This document shows, piece by piece, positions 1 to 11,600 of a stretch of DNA of 64,000 nt. Position 1 is the stretch's first letter. The number at the start of each line of letters is the position of its first letter. A program made the translations under genes and the position numbers. Location: NCBI GenBank assembly GCA_947646735.1, contig CANTFK010000992.1, positions 248,001 to 312,000 on the forward strand. The letters run 5' to 3'. The DNA is from Peronospora farinosa. Taxonomy: Eukaryota > Oomycota > Peronosporomycetes > Peronosporales > Peronosporaceae. The notes beneath the pieces were generated by a model. It was not told where the DNA came from. It worked only from the letters and a program-made list of their open reading frames with translations, and searched no databases.

Positions 1-945
1 GAGAGAACAAGGCGCTCAACAAGCTGACTTGTTGATGCAATAGGGTGCTCAACAGTCTGAACTGTTGAGACAACAGCAGGCAGTGCTGCTGCTACCGGGT
101 CGACACATATACGTCGACCCGAGCCCTTGACGATTGATGTTTCCAAGTACAAGGCAGCTGAAAGCGACTCCTTGTTGAGATGGTTCGTCGATCTCGACGA
201 TGCCATTGAGCCCCGTCGCGTCGATGGTGATGCGATGAAGATCAAGTAAGCAATGTCAAACTTGGCTGGACGTGCCAAAGATTGGGCCTTAGGGATCGAG
301 CTGCATAACCCATACGTTTTCCCATTGTATGATGTCTTCAAGGCGCGACTTAAACGCATGTTTGAACCGCCTCACGCCAAATTCAGGGTTCGGGCTGAGC
401 TCCTGGATTGAGACAGGGTAAGCGTAATATACACGCTTACGCCCAACATGTACGATACCTCGTTAGCTGTATCTTACTGAACCCAATCGATGAACACACA
501 CAGGTTACTGTGTTCGTCAAGTGTCTGACGGATGGTCCCGGCAACACCCACCTGTTCCGCTTCCCACTAGAATTGCTCGATCAGGCGAATTCTGCAGCGG
601 GACAGGAGGACTCTAGCCTACAACGGGCTCATGTCCACTCGGGATCCTATCGTCCACCGAGACGACAGGAGAGCGGAGGTCCAGAACCAATGGACCTCTC
701 CTATGTAGATATTGAGCGTCCTCGCTCTCGAGGAAACAAGCGATTACAAAAGTGCGATCGCTGCCAAAAGAGGGGTCACTACGCTTGCTTATGAGTACGC
801 CCAGTGCTTTATAACACTGGGAGTGACGATCATCCGTCTGCTAAGAAGGGCCATAGACGTGGATCGAACGTTGCTACGAATTCGAAACAGCTTGGCGGAA
901 CATCAAAAAACGGTCGGGGAAAGTAGGGGCGGAGCGCCCTACTGA
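1..945 (+). mobile_element. Decayed Ty3/gypsy gag fragment
   Basis: Plus-strand translation between about 150 and 795 reads as a retrotransposon gag broken by stops: a segment with RWFVDLDDAIEPRR, then AGRAKDWALG and a KRMFEPP block around 340-380, an in-frame stop near 408, and further on a CDRCQKRGHYAC stretch (about 752-790) that is a truncated CCHC zinc knuckle. The order gag core then knuckle matches Ty3/gypsy elements, and the sequence is similar in plan to the better preserved gag at 8.8-9.6 kb. The left end lies outside the window, so neither the 5' LTR nor the pol portion upstream or downstream can be judged. It is a dead fragment. Confidence 0.6.
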
Positions 946-1139
946 TCCAGCAATGTCAAGAGAGTTCATGCCTTTGCCTGGCTATTTAAATTGATAAGAT
1001 TAATACCAACCTCTACAGAAATGAGCAATGTATCGATCAAACCTCATTCTGGTAAGTGATATTATCAGGGTAGATCCAAGGCCTCCCTAAGTAATTACAT
1101 GTCCAAAGTGTGACGTTCGCGCTTCTGTTGATCCTAATG

Positions 1140-1215
1140 GGAGAGAATGGGTCGATTAAAAAATGGGGTGGGTCAATTAAGTGTAGGGGTGGGTCAATTT
1201 AGCAGCAATTCCCTT
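1140..1215 (+). repeat. GGGTCRATT iterated repeat (possible transposon end)
   Basis: Three closely spaced copies of a GGGTCAATT/GGGTCGATT motif embedded in a GGGGTGGGTC context. Similar motifs, in both orientations, occur at 16,285-16,350 and 17,260-17,312. Such iterated motifs are common in inverted ends of DNA transposons; here no partner end is seen nearby. Confidence 0.45.
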
Positions 1216-1479
1216 AATTTTGAACATTCTAAGAAATTAATACCCAAAACAACAGCTCTAAAAGTCCCACATTACAGCGTACATACAGGATGAAGTAATT
1301 AGCACCGTCGGTACAAATAAATAAGTCAATCTTCCACCAAGTCTTTGTAAATCACAATATCTCTGTAGGCAGTATCATCATAATGAATTCATGTCAAAAT
1401 GTTGTGACAATACAAAGAAGCTTTTTACTACCACTTGAACGAGCTCTACAATGAAAAAACGTCTGCATATAAAAGAACT
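1216..1479. other. Intergenic, 3' flank of the DUF89 gene
   Basis: AT-rich stretch between the repeat and the stop codon of the minus-strand gene. It presumably holds that gene's 3' UTR. No gene or RNA recognised. Confidence 0.5.
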
Positions 1480-2769
1480 TCACTCGGCCACGGATTCCAG
1501 AGTCAGTACGCTCTGGATCGTGCCGCGTTTACCGTTGTACCGCCACTTTAAGTCCTCCTTCTCGAGCTTTGCCACGATGTCCGCAGGAATCCCAACCACG
1601 GGGTTTGACTTTAGCGTACGGAACGATACGAAAGCAGTCGGGAAATATGGAATAGCCTCCTCCACTGGCGTTGATGGTGGCCACAGGCGGTCTCCCAACA
1701 GACGACGGTAATTCAGATCTCCCTTGATAATCACGAGCGTCGCCTCATGGGCCAAGCGAGTCTGCAACTCCACGGGCATCTCCCAGTAGTAAGAGTACCG
1801 GTTCCAGAAAATGTCGGAGCGAATTACGAGCTGATCTTTTTGGATGTATCTACCCAAGCGCTTACCCAGAGTCTGAATTTCAGGCGTACGCGTCTTATGC
1901 TGCATTTCAACAATGTGTTCATGTACATCAGCAGGTGTCGCATCTGATACGTACATGGGTTCTACCTTGACGTTCAGCGTCACCTTACCGCACCAACCAT
2001 GATCGAGCAAGTGGTCGGCTAATGCCAAGTCGAGCAAAAGCTCTGTGCCACTATTGTCGTTAATGTATTGCACGTTAAGGCACTTTGCATCACCAGTCTC
2101 CTGCGCTTTTTGCTTCAAGTAAGTGATGACCTTGTCACTATGGTCCACCAGCAGGAGCTCATCGTTAAACGCTAACGACGCGTCTGCACCACTGATGGTG
2201 TCCTTTACTTCCTTATAACAGCCATCAGCCTTGTTGCCCCACAGACACAACTTCATGAACCGCTTCAGTTGGTCGTGGCGACTTTGTGAACTGGCCTCTT
2301 CTTGAGCCGATAGACTCACTGCCGTCTGTAACAACGCCCACGGAGTGGTCTCCTTCAGCTCCGCCACCTTGGAAGGGTAGAATGGATCAACGCCTGTTGT
2401 GTAGTACTCGGCCAGCACTAGTACGAGGTGAAACATGTATTGCTCACTCAAGAACCAAGGAGAGTTCTGCCACGTGTAGTCTTTGCCCTTCAGCAACGCT
2501 TCCCATTCTGCACTCGTAGGGGACTTGGTAAACTGCTCAGGATATTCAGACGGCAGTGGAATCACAGCGTCGTTCACCATGTCATCAGCTAGCTGCAGCA
2601 ATCGCTTGCTCTGCTCCTCTGAGAATCGCTCGCGGTTGTTGCTCACACAGTCACGAACCAGTCCAGGCAATCGAGATGTGTATGATTCGTTGGCAAAAGT
2701 ACCTGGCACATTAGCGAAAATCTCCTTTCGTTTGTACACACGCTCGAGGAATTCTGACGAGACACCCAT
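1480..2769 (-). CDS. ARMT1: ARMT1-like DUF89 metal-dependent phosphatase
   Basis: Single-exon gene, 429 residues, ATG at 2769. The protein matches the DUF89/ARMT1 family, metal-dependent damage-control phosphatases acting on sugar phosphates and related metabolites; human ARMT1 was also reported as a protein-glutamate methyltransferase. The hallmark metal and substrate site is visible: an INDNSGTELLLDLALAD block near residue 235, with the Asp-Asn pair expected to bind the metal, and a downstream KGDLNYRRLLGDRLWP block near residue 355 followed by RTLKSN. The N-terminal helical region with FTKSPTSAEWEALL and WFLSEQYMFH is also typical of eukaryotic members. Length is close to human ARMT1 (441). 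No signal peptide, so cytosolic. The call to the ARMT1 subgroup is firm; the true substrate is unknown. Confidence 0.9.
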   Translation of the reverse strand: MGVSSEFLERVYKRKEIFANVPGTFANESYTSRLPGLVRDCVSNNRERFSEEQSKRLLQLADDMVNDAVIPLPSEYPEQFTKSPTSAEWEALLKGKDYTWQNSPWFLSEQYMFHLVLVLAEYYTTGVDPFYPSKVAELKETTPWALLQTAVSLSAQEEASSQSRHDQLKRFMKLCLWGNKADGCYKEVKDTISGADASLAFNDELLLVDHSDKVITYLKQKAQETGDAKCLNVQYINDNSGTELLLDLALADHLLDHGWCGKVTLNVKVEPMYVSDATPADVHEHIVEMQHKTRTPEIQTLGKRLGRYIQKDQLVIRSDIFWNRYSYYWEMPVELQTRLAHEATLVIIKGDLNYRRLLGDRLWPPSTPVEEAIPYFPTAFVSFRTLKSNPVVGIPADIVAKLEKEDLKWRYNGKRGTIQSVLTLESVAE

Positions 2770-3075
2770 TACGGTAGGGGCCTGGAAGGTTTAGAGCAAT
2801 CAGGAAAAAGCGATTGTGAGCTGCACCTTCCAATTTCATCATGGATATGACCAATTGATTCCTTGCTGGATGCAATACATATCTACGATTGAGCTGGGCG
2901 AAGTCCTGTGGTCTTGTACCCCTTGTGCGAGTATCATATAAGAACACACAGCTGCTTCGTGTTTTGTTAACAAATGCGTCTTTATTCCGTTTAAACAAGC
3001 AACACTATATCGCTTCATACAGAAACTACGACACTCTGCGTCCATCAAGAAGTATCAAGCTGCAAACTGCAACAC
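2770..3075. promoter_or_regulatory. Promoter of DUF89 gene and 3' UTR of EF-1alpha
   Basis: Head-to-tail spacer between two minus-strand genes, about 300 bp. It must hold the polyadenylation region of EF-1alpha and the start region of the DUF89 gene. No definite core element was identified. Confidence 0.4.
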
Positions 3076-4407
3076 TTATTTCTTCTTGGCGCCGCCCTTA
3101 GTGGTCGGGTCCTTTTTGTTCACCGACTTAATGACGCCGACGGCAACCGTCTGACGCATGTCACGCACGGCAAAACGACCAAGAGGAGGGTACTCCTGGA
3201 ACGACTCAACGGTCATGGGCTTCGAGGGCTCGAGGATGACCATGCAAGCATCGCCCGACTTCACAAACTTAGGGGCAGTCTCAAGCACCTTGCCCGAACG
3301 ACGGTCCATCTTCTCAATGATCTCTTTGAACTTGCAGGCAACGTGGGCGGTGTGGCAGTCGAGCACTGGCGAGTAACCGTTACCGATCTGGCCAGGGTGG
3401 TTCAACACAATCACCTGGGCCGTAAAATCCTGGGTGCCCTTAGCAGGGTCGTTCTTCGAGTCCGAAGCGACGAAACCACGACGCAGTTCCTTTACCGACA
3501 CGTTCTTGACGTTGAAGCCAACGTTGTCACCAGGAAGAGCCTCCGGCAGAGACTCGTGGTGCATCTCAACGGACTTGACTTCCGTCGACAGACCAACGGG
3601 TCCGAACGTAGCGACCATGCCGGGTTTGATAACACCAGTCTCGACACGGCCGACCGGTACCGTGCCAATACCGCCAATCTTGTACACGTCCTGAAGAGGC
3701 AGACGAAGAGGCTTGTCCGACGGACGCTTAGGCGCGTTCAGACTGTCAAGAGCCTCAAGGAGGTAAGGTCCCTTGTACCACGGCATGTTTGACGAGCGGT
3801 CAATCATGTTGTCTCCTTCCCATCCAGAGATAGGCACGAATGGGATCTTGGCAGGTTTGTAGCCGACCTTCTTCAAGTAAGTAGTAACCTCAGATTTGAT
3901 CTCCTCGTAACGAGCCTGGCCGTACATGACGGACGAGTCGTCCATCTTGTTAATAGCCACAACCATCTGCTTCACACCAAGCGTAAAGGCCAATAGAGCG
4001 TGCTCACGTGTCTGGCCTTCCTTGGAAATACCAGCCTCAAACTCACCAACACCTGAAGCAACCACTAGAATGGCGCAATCAGCCTGCGACGTGCCCGTAA
4101 TCATATTCTTGATAAAGTCACGGTGACCAGGAGCGTCAATGACCGTAAAGAAGTACTTGGGCGACTCAAACTTCCACAGAGCAATATCAATCGTGATACC
4201 ACGTTCACGCTCGGCCTTGAGGTTGTCGAGCACCCACGCATACTTGAACGAAGTCTTACCAAGCTCAGCAGCTTCCTTCTCAAACTTCTCAATCGTACGC
4301 TTGTCGATACCACCACATTTGTAGATCAAATGACCCGTAGTAGTCGACTTACCAGCGTCGACGTGGCCAATCACGACCAGTGAAATGTGAACTTTTTCCT
4401 TGCCCAT
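3076..4407 (-). CDS. TEF1: Translation elongation factor 1-alpha
   Basis: 443 residues, ATG at 4407, no intron in the coding part. The GTPase delivers aminoacyl-tRNA to the ribosomal A site. All switch motifs are visible: GHVDAGKS (P-loop, near residue 14), the ERERGITID effector region, DAPGHRDF (G3, about 91) and NKMD (G4, about 153). Domains 2 and 3 follow, with [20 protein letters not shown] and the C-terminal [15 protein letters not shown], ending in a lysine-rich tail. Length and identity pattern are those of a normal eukaryotic EF-1alpha and there is no break. Codon use is biased to C/G-ending codons relative to the neighbouring genes, as expected for a highly expressed gene. Confidence 0.98.
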   Translation of the reverse strand: MGKEKVHISLVVIGHVDAGKSTTTGHLIYKCGGIDKRTIEKFEKEAAELGKTSFKYAWVLDNLKAERERGITIDIALWKFESPKYFFTVIDAPGHRDFIKNMITGTSQADCAILVVASGVGEFEAGISKEGQTREHALLAFTLGVKQMVVAINKMDDSSVMYGQARYEEIKSEVTTYLKKVGYKPAKIPFVPISGWEGDNMIDRSSNMPWYKGPYLLEALDSLNAPKRPSDKPLRLPLQDVYKIGGIGTVPVGRVETGVIKPGMVATFGPVGLSTEVKSVEMHHESLPEALPGDNVGFNVKNVSVKELRRGFVASDSKNDPAKGTQDFTAQVIVLNHPGQIGNGYSPVLDCHTAHVACKFKEIIEKMDRRSGKVLETAPKFVKSGDACMVILEPSKPMTVESFQEYPPLGRFAVRDMRQTVAVGVIKSVNKKDPTTKGGAKKK

Positions 4408-4417
4408 TGTAAACTAC

Positions 4418-4488
4418 CTGGAAAATCCCATACAAAAGACAAGCTTTAGTCCTCTACTGTTTAAAATTTATTCTATAGTCTGTCGTAC
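4418..4488 (-). promoter_or_regulatory. Probable 5' UTR intron of EF-1alpha
   Basis: On the minus strand a GTACGA donor (4488) and a pyrimidine-rich TTTTCCAG acceptor (ending 4418) enclose 71 nt just 10 nt upstream of the ATG. Size and signals match the other introns of this window. A CTCACTCTTAGATTTTC stretch further upstream resembles an initiator. 5' UTR introns are common in eukaryotic EF-1alpha genes. Confidence 0.5.
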
Positions 4489-5406
4489 CTTTTTCGAAGA
4501 AAATCTAAGAGTGAGAGTCGGAACTCGAGGGAGGGGTCTATAGTGAATGGCTTACAGCCTCGATCCAATCCTGTGCTCTTTTCACCCAATCAAAGAAAGC
4601 AGCGTATTCTGGCCAGTGGTGCAATGACTACGTTCTTGTATGGAAGATGATAATGTGGTGCACATCACAACGGAATGACATATCCAAGTGCGACAGTATC
4701 ATACCACAATGGCGAGCACGTCCTACAGACGGCTTCCTCTTGTCGTGCAATGAATCGATTTGCTGGTCAATTTGGACGTCTTTGGTTTTCTAGTGAGAAA
4801 ATCGCTTGAGCAGGAGAATGGCGACGCTACAGAGAGTCGATGCTGTTTATCCATTGGACGGGTCGCTCAAAGCAAAAGTGCGAGCTGCGAAACAAGAACT
4901 TACAAAAGAGATGACGAGAGATGCAGCAAGTATTTGATTGTCATTATCCCGTGTGTATTCCATAGCTTTGTGCTGCACCAATAGGTGGCGCTGGCTCGAG
5001 CCTGGAACATGAAATGATTGTCGCCGTGCAGATGCTACTAGTATGATCCAGTGTCTGGCACTAGCACACCTCGCTCAAAAAGACATGCACCGTTAAGTTT
5101 GTGTGTCTCTATCGTGAGACGGATGACAAGGACTCGCTTCTCAGTGGTCGCTTACCCAGTCGTGACGTGCAGTGTTAGTGCAGATATATCACGTGCGGCG
5201 CAAACATCAAAGCAAATGTCCCATCTCACAGCCTCGCTCAAAATGGTCCATGGAGCTACTACGTGGGTTTTAGCTATCCCTCTGTAGCCTAACAGCACTA
5301 ATCAAAAAATCTATGCAGTAAGCGGTATGTATTTCGTATCTTCTTCTGCGTCGCTTCCGTTTAGCAACGCCCAATTACGCTGGTAGCTAGATATCAATTT
5401 GTGCAT
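4489..5406. other. Intergenic region upstream of EF-1alpha
   Basis: About 0.9 kb between the EF-1alpha start and the stop of the RMD1-like gene, both on the minus strand. It should carry the EF-1alpha promoter and the 3' UTR of the upstream gene. Short open frames here have no protein-like character. No RNA gene seen. Confidence 0.45.
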
Positions 5407-7031
5407 CTATTCCGTGTCGGAGTGCGGAAAGAAACCGAGGATATCCTTTATGAGAATGTTCCACACGACTTGCACGGCGACCTCTGCGACGATAAGCCAG
5501 ATTACGATCATTTCCAGTTTCGTATCGTGTTGGTGCGCCAGTTGCTGGCTTAGCACGTCCAGCCTGCATGAAACAAGCCCCGTACAATTCAGGTTAAGCA
5601 ACTGCATCAGCGTTGTCAAGAGAAGCAATGTTACACGTACAGTTCACGAAGGATGTCTAAACGCGTGTTGAGGATCTGGACACGGTTATCCACGCTCAAA
5701 TACTTCATCACTTTCTTATACAACGGCTCGTACTCGTCATCCTCCCAGAAGAAGTCCGGCTCATCCAGCATGTCCGAGTTCAGATTAACATCGCTTCGCT
5801 GCAGTCAAGACAACACCACGCCAGTGTAAGGTATTGGCGTTAGACATGTTGTGTTTTTTCTGACTTACCTCGATGAATAACCGGCCGATGAGCTTGGAGA
5901 TGTCGCCCTGGGAATACTGAATCGATCCTGTCGCCGCAAGATTCTGTGGCACATGTTTCGTCTCACGAATCGTTTCCTCCACGCGCTCTTCAAAGACGTC
6001 CAGTTTCGATGACTGTGCCATGGCGAAAGAAACCGCCAGCTTCTCAGACGCGCGATTACTACTGAGCGTAATGGCATCGTTGCAGATGATACTTGAATCA
6101 CCATACATGTAGTCCATGTCCTCCACCTCCACCTGTTTCACTGGTCCTACTGAGAATACTGCTAGCGCAACCAGATGCGCCTGTTCCTCGGCTCTTGTCA
6201 AGCCCCAGAAGACTGCGCACCCCGTTCTGCAAACACATGTAAGAGCCTCTCGATTGTCAGTAATCCATTTAGTACCAACAATCCAATTAACAGCATCCAC
6301 GCACGCAAAGTAGAAGGCGTCCTTCTGCTGAAATGGCCTGTAAGATATACATCATAACATCGTGTACATCAGATCCAAAGTACAACACTCCACACTTTTC
6401 AAGTACGATCAAACACCACTAACACATGATCTGGGGCAGGAACACAGCTCGAATGTATCGCACCCATGTACATTTTGTGCGTCCATCCATCAGGATGTAG
6501 CTCTCCTCCCGGCAATTGCCCTGTTTCAACTCTCTCGAGCCACTTGAGCAATTTAAACAGCTGCAATTGGTCACACGTACAGTACGCGGACACTCTAAGC
6601 TTTGATGCGCTGGGCGGTTCTCTCAACTGCTTTTTAATTGTCCTCATGCGTGAGCGTCTCGTCGTATGACTCACCGTCCCCGGGGTGGGCAGGGGCTTGG
6701 GGGCTCCTCGTTTAAACTTGCTGCGTGTCCCAAGGCCATGCCATTTGGCTCTCGGGATCTGACGGAATGAGTCCGGGTGTTGACGGTAGGTAGGGGGTGA
6801 GAATTGCCGGTCCAAATCGCTGAAATTCTCGAGCTCGTCGCTGTCGTCATCCTCGTCGCTGCTGGCGTCAAAGTAACGACGCGAGCCATTGCCGTTCTCT
6901 TCCTCCTTGCGGTCATAGACAGCCGAGTCTGAGTTGTAATTGAGTGAGATGCTACCAGGAGGCAGAAGAGGCGAGCTCTCACATGCATTAACAGGGGGAC
7001 TACGACTGCGTCGGCGGCCTCCAGTGCTCAT
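5407..7031 (-). CDS. RMD1/DUF155 family membrane protein, five exons
   Basis: Exons read as 7031-6472, 6337-6305, 6226-5869, 5798-5641 and 5563-5407; all junctions are GT-AG and the joined frame is open for 421 residues. The family is RMD1/Sif2/RMND1 (DUF155), mitochondrial or other membrane-anchored proteins; RMND1 supports mitochondrial translation. Visible features: an acidic, serine-rich N-terminus, then a basic patch, the domain start LRVSAYCTCDQ (near residue 145), the signature DAFYFATGCAVFWGL, which only forms when exons 2 and 3 are joined, and a C-terminal part with LDILRELLDVLSQQL and one membrane helix MIVIWLIVAEVAVQVVWNIL close to the end. The first intron boundary (donor at 6471) and a possible extra 48-nt in-phase intron near 6670 are the least certain points. 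Family assignment is strong, function in oomycetes is not known. Confidence 0.8.
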
Positions 7032-7654
7032 GATGATTTTAGGATCGGAATAATTGAAACCCCCTAAATGGTGTGTGGCACACTATTAATGTACAAGAAG
7101 GGTTTGCGGGGAGGCAAGCAAAGGATTATTCCTCCTATGTATGAGCTCAACTTCGCTGACTTACTCGCAAATTGTTGTGTGTACGTAAATGCTGTACAAA
7201 ACCCATTTTCAATTATTGCTATTTCGAATCATCAGCGTTGATGCCAGTGGTTGCTGTTTTTCGTGTAAGTCGGCTATCAGTAAAATGCTGTCGCTATAAC
7301 GCTTCAACTGTCATCGCCTGTCGGACGGTAAAGACTTCGTAATTTCTGCGTGTACACCACCTCTCGGAACATCGAAATCGTTGCGTCCACCGTATCAAGA
7401 GCTTGACTTGTCGTTAAAATTGTGCTAATCTGAGCTCATGGAACGACCTAGTAAGGGGACTCGCAGCTGAAGTTGTCTTGCAGCTTCTACGACGCAAGTC
7501 AATGAAGTGTATACACCTAGGCTGTACTTCATTATACAATATGGTCAGCAGTCACAAGGCGTGATCTAGTAGCAAGCGGATGGGTCCGCGTTCCACACAT
7601 AATAGGTGTTGAAGCCTGCCTTAGCTCATCATCTTATGTTCCTCTCTCAATTTC
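7032..7654. other. Intergenic region, no gene seen
   Basis: About 620 bp upstream of the RMD1-like gene, up to the edge of the transposon block. It must include that gene's promoter. No convincing ORF, RNA or repeat identified. Confidence 0.45.
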
Positions 7655-8263
7655 TGTGAACGTGCACTTCATTGGGAACATACCACGTGCTACGTTGGCT
7701 CACACATTCAAGCACTCGAGGAAGCGTTCATACCTTCTACACTCCGTGCGCGGTGGTGGGGTGCTTGGTTGACCGCTTAAGCTGTCCTACCAACAGCTGC
7801 TAATCGACGAAGCGAACCGCGCAACGAACTTCTAGCAAGAGCTCCACTTGCGCCCCGCATAAGTTTATTCAGTTTCTCGTGGGCAGTGAGCGATACTAAG
7901 CAAATTTAAAACTGACTCTTATTTAATAGATTATAACTAAATATAGATCTTAGGACTGATTGGTTAATATATAAAGGTTAAATACGCGTCTCTTTAGAAG
8001 CGTATCACTACGTGCGAGCTTAAAATACATTTAAGCTCGCTAATGACGTCAGCCTGTGACGTCATTATGACGCCTAGTCCTAATTGGGCTTCGTCCCCGC
8101 TAAATGTGAATCCATTCATGGATATTGCATTCACGAGGGTCGGTCACATTGATGCGCCTCACCCAATTGGGAGGTTTAAGGTACCACGTACCCTTTTAGA
8201 TCTCTTCGTTGATTATCATATACTTAACGGACTCGTGTAACCTTTAGCCCGTTACACCATCCC
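7655..8263 (+). repeat. LTR-like repeat family II, copy A
   Basis: This segment aligns along its length with 15,672-16,264 in the same orientation. Shared blocks include TTATAACTAAATATA, a CTCTTTAGAA(G/T)CGTATC block, a GTGAATCCAT(T/C)(C/A)ATGGATAT block and ATTCACGAGGGT. It starts TGTGAACG and ends CCGTTACA, the TG...CA form with TGT/ACA tips expected for an LTR of about 600 bp. Exact ends are inferred from the alignment and the tips. Copies differ by many substitutions and small indels, so the insertions are old or belong to different subfamilies. Confidence 0.6.
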
Positions 8264-8312
8264 CTCTTTACACGATTTATTCAATTTGTAAAACATCGCA
8301 AAGTAGAGATGC

Positions 8313-8642
8313 TGTAATGGGAACACAAACAGCAATAAATAATTACGTTTGTAGGCAGATGCTGTGCCCGGATAGCGGGTACAGCGTAAAAATATATTAT
8401 TGGTCCTTATTGGCCTAGAACCCTAACATGGACCAATAATAAATTTACCTGAAGAATGTGTGGTTCCCGAAAGGCGGGGTCAAAGTCGTATTTATCACGA
8501 CCTTAAATTGTCGTAGTTGGTACGAATTACAACAAAAAATAAGATTAGCGTTCCAATTTACTCGATACGTAATATTTTGAGCTTAAGTCTTCCTTAAGTG
8601 CGCGTGTGAACTAGTGATGGTACGTTCTATCCCCGGGACACA
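8313..8642 (+). repeat. 5' LTR (family I) of the decayed plus-strand gypsy element
   Basis: Begins TGTAATGGG and ends GGGACACA, about 330 bp. A homologous stretch lies on the minus strand at 17,606-17,391, matching through the CACAAACAG block, the TGCTGTG(C/T)CCG block and GTGGTTCC(C/T)GAAAGGCGGG. Directly after its end comes TGGTAGCA, which fits a primer-binding site complementary to the 3' end of initiator tRNA-Met for the first 8 bases. Confidence 0.6.
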
Positions 8643-11600
8643 TGGTAGCACGTAGTAGTCCTTCCCATGCCCGAGTTTGGGATAAGCGAATCGTCGAATT
8701 TTGACGCTCCAGATCTATATTTGGAGCACGTGTCCTTCACCCATCTCACTTGTGTTGTGTAACATGCCTTTAATCGCCTCGTGGCGATATCAGGAGAGGC
8801 GTTTTTGGCGTCGCTGATGAGATTAGCGACCCCTGATGGGCAAAGTCTCGCCATACACGAGTTTATGGCACGCGAGCTCGCCGAATCCAATCGGCGAGGT
8901 TTAACTCCCTCGCGACCTTCGCGGAACGAGGCCTTGAATATGGAAACCTCTTTTCACACAGTATAAGGTAAAGACCGGTTGTAGCTGACACGATGGTTCC
9001 GAGAAGTCGACATCTACATCGCCTTGATAATTCTTGAGGCACCCCAGGCGAAGGTCAACTTCCTTCTTTCCCGCCTCACCGGAAAGGCCAAGGAATGGGC
9101 CTTTGGTAAGCTCGTTGTGGACGAGCACGCGTTTCCCACCCTGGATACTAACCAAGACGATCTTCGCCTTGCCTTCGAGCCACCGCAAGAGGGTAAATTG
9201 GTGCGGTTAAGGTTCCTGTTCATGCGATAGGGTAAAATGGCGATGCACGACTACGTGCAAATGGCTCCGCATCTGGCGTCGTGTATAATTACGCATTATC
9301 TGGTCATGTACACGCAGGTGAATGTCTATGTGAATGGTATGCGTGAAGGGAAGACCCACTTATCGCTCGAGCGCGCGGAGCCTGCTACTTCGAAGTAGAC
9401 ATTCGCCACTGCCCTTTATGAGGACATTCAGGTCACTTAGGCCTACGTCAAGCCCTCAGTTATTACCGTTTCCCGGACGTCTGTTCCGGAACCTTTTGAG
9501 ATCGACGTGATTGAGTCATCGGGTGGCCGACGACGTGTCATCTCCCATAAGGGTGATGCTCGCACCGGGCGTCAAATGGTTTGCTTTCGCTGCCACAAGC
9601 CCATGCATCGAGCGGCTGAGTGTCGCGCGCCAGCGCTGGTTTCGGCGCATGTAGTGGACGCTATCTAGAGGGCGCTGTCACGATTAAACTTCCAAAAAAG
9701 GTCGGGACCATTAGGTGCAGAGCGTCCTACTGGTTGGAATGGAGTTTCGGGTCCCCTGGTGGCAGCCCAACCTTCCAGTTCTCCTGCGCTGCGCGCACGG
9801 TTAAATGCCAACACTACTATTGGTGATTTGAATCTTATTATTGTCAGTTTACATGTCTTTAGTGTTCAGCGACCTCTGAGAGTACTCCTGGACTCAGGAG
9901 CGTCGAACAATTTCTTATGTGATCTTGTTTATCGATGCTGCCTCCCAGCATTCAGTTCCGTAAAAGACCTGACCACGTCGTCGTCAAGCTGGATGACAGG
10001 AAACCACACCGCGTATCGCAACGCGAAGTGTCGTTGCCGTATACGCCTGACGGTTTTCGCAAAAATGATGATTTCGTGGTGATCGCGATGAATTATGCAT
10101 TCGATTGCGTACTGGGCATGCCATGGTTGGCACGTTATAAGCCCCAGATCGAGTACTTAGCCAGATCAGTAAGACGTCGACGCAAATTCGACGTCAGTGA
10201 AGTCTTTGCCCACCTCTTGGTTTCTCCAAGTGACTGGCCGAACGTCACTGTCGTGGATTCCACGACGCTGGCCGTGCACAGAGCGAGTGGTGGCCCTCTC
10301 TGCACTGCTTGTTCTGTTCTTTGAGCCACAATTGGCAATGACTATTCGCTTCACAGCGAGGAGAGCGACGACGCGGTCGAACAGGGTTTGCGCGTCATTA
10401 ACACGGTTGAACAGGGATTTCGCACGTAAATGCAGTGGTTAAACTGGAGATCTCATCTGGACCCATTGTGGTAGAGCAGGGGCTCCCACAAGGGCAATAC
10501 GAGGACTAGCAAGAGATCTTAAGGTGTACGACGTGGATGAACAGGAGTCCCCACGTGTAAGCATGGAAGTCGAGCCAGGGTTCCCATCATCATCCACTGT
10601 GGTCGAACCGAGATTCCCACATAAGCAATTTGTGATCAATCAGGGTCTCCACACGGGTTTACGGCGGCTAAGCAGGAGCTCCTGCATTAAGTGTCGACGG
10701 AGTGAGTATTATTGTCTTCCGTCACGTGTTTCCAGGAGATGGTAGAGTAAATCCAGTGCCTAGAGAGAGGGAGTGATGATTTATCACCAGGCTGCAATTT
10801 GTCAGCTTCGAGTAGTGACTCGAAGCACGATTAGGACGCAAGCATCGATAATTCATCGTTGAAATGTCGTGTACGCAAACGTGTACGTCGAAGAGAGTTT
10901 ACAAATGAGCTGATAAGTCGCGAGATCCCCACACGATGCGTCTTCAAATACAAGCTTTCCAGGGCTCTCTTGGAGGCAGTTCCTACGTGACCTTAAGGGA
11001 GGCACTGTGGAACAAGTGTGTCTGATCACCAACATGGTGGTTACCGTAAGAGAGAGGAGCATATGACTCTTCGTTGTAGCGATTATCCAAGGTCAGCGCG
11101 TGAAGAAAGGTTTGCGTCACAATCATGGGAGGCTCTGCGAGAGTCTGGTAACCCTGTCTACGACATTGCTCATGAGTATGCAGCGTAAGTTTCCGGAAAA
11201 TATTTGTGCATTGTGGTGTTCGGCACGAGATTGATATCGCGTCAGGTTCGAAGTAGTGTATGACACGACGTTTACGACGGTCTTTGCCTCGAGTTTAAGT
11301 CGAGGCTATTGACGCATTCGTTGATGGCCGTCGCAAGGCGGGTTGCTTTGTGTAAGCCATTCGAGTCCAACCTCCTGCATGAAGATGGATACGGGAGGCT
11401 GGCGGATAGTGCTGCGCTTGTTGAGTTAAACGATAACACTATTCCTGCGCAGACGCCTATACCGAGGAAGGACATGGTGCTAAATTTCATGTCAGAAGTG
11501 TCATCTTCAGTGCCATTAATTAGACCGATGGTTTCTATCAGATCCTGATGCGACGAAGCGACATACCACTCACAGCAGAGAGTGTGCCGAGTGGCATGTT

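Noticed and set aside
3343..3792. Long open frames opposite to EF-1alpha
   Set aside because: They are shadows caused by the biased codon use of EF-1alpha and show no domain or start context.
8627..8890. Minus-strand frame over the gypsy 5' LTR and gag start
   Set aside because: The plus strand carries the recognisable element; no independent motif supports the minus frame.
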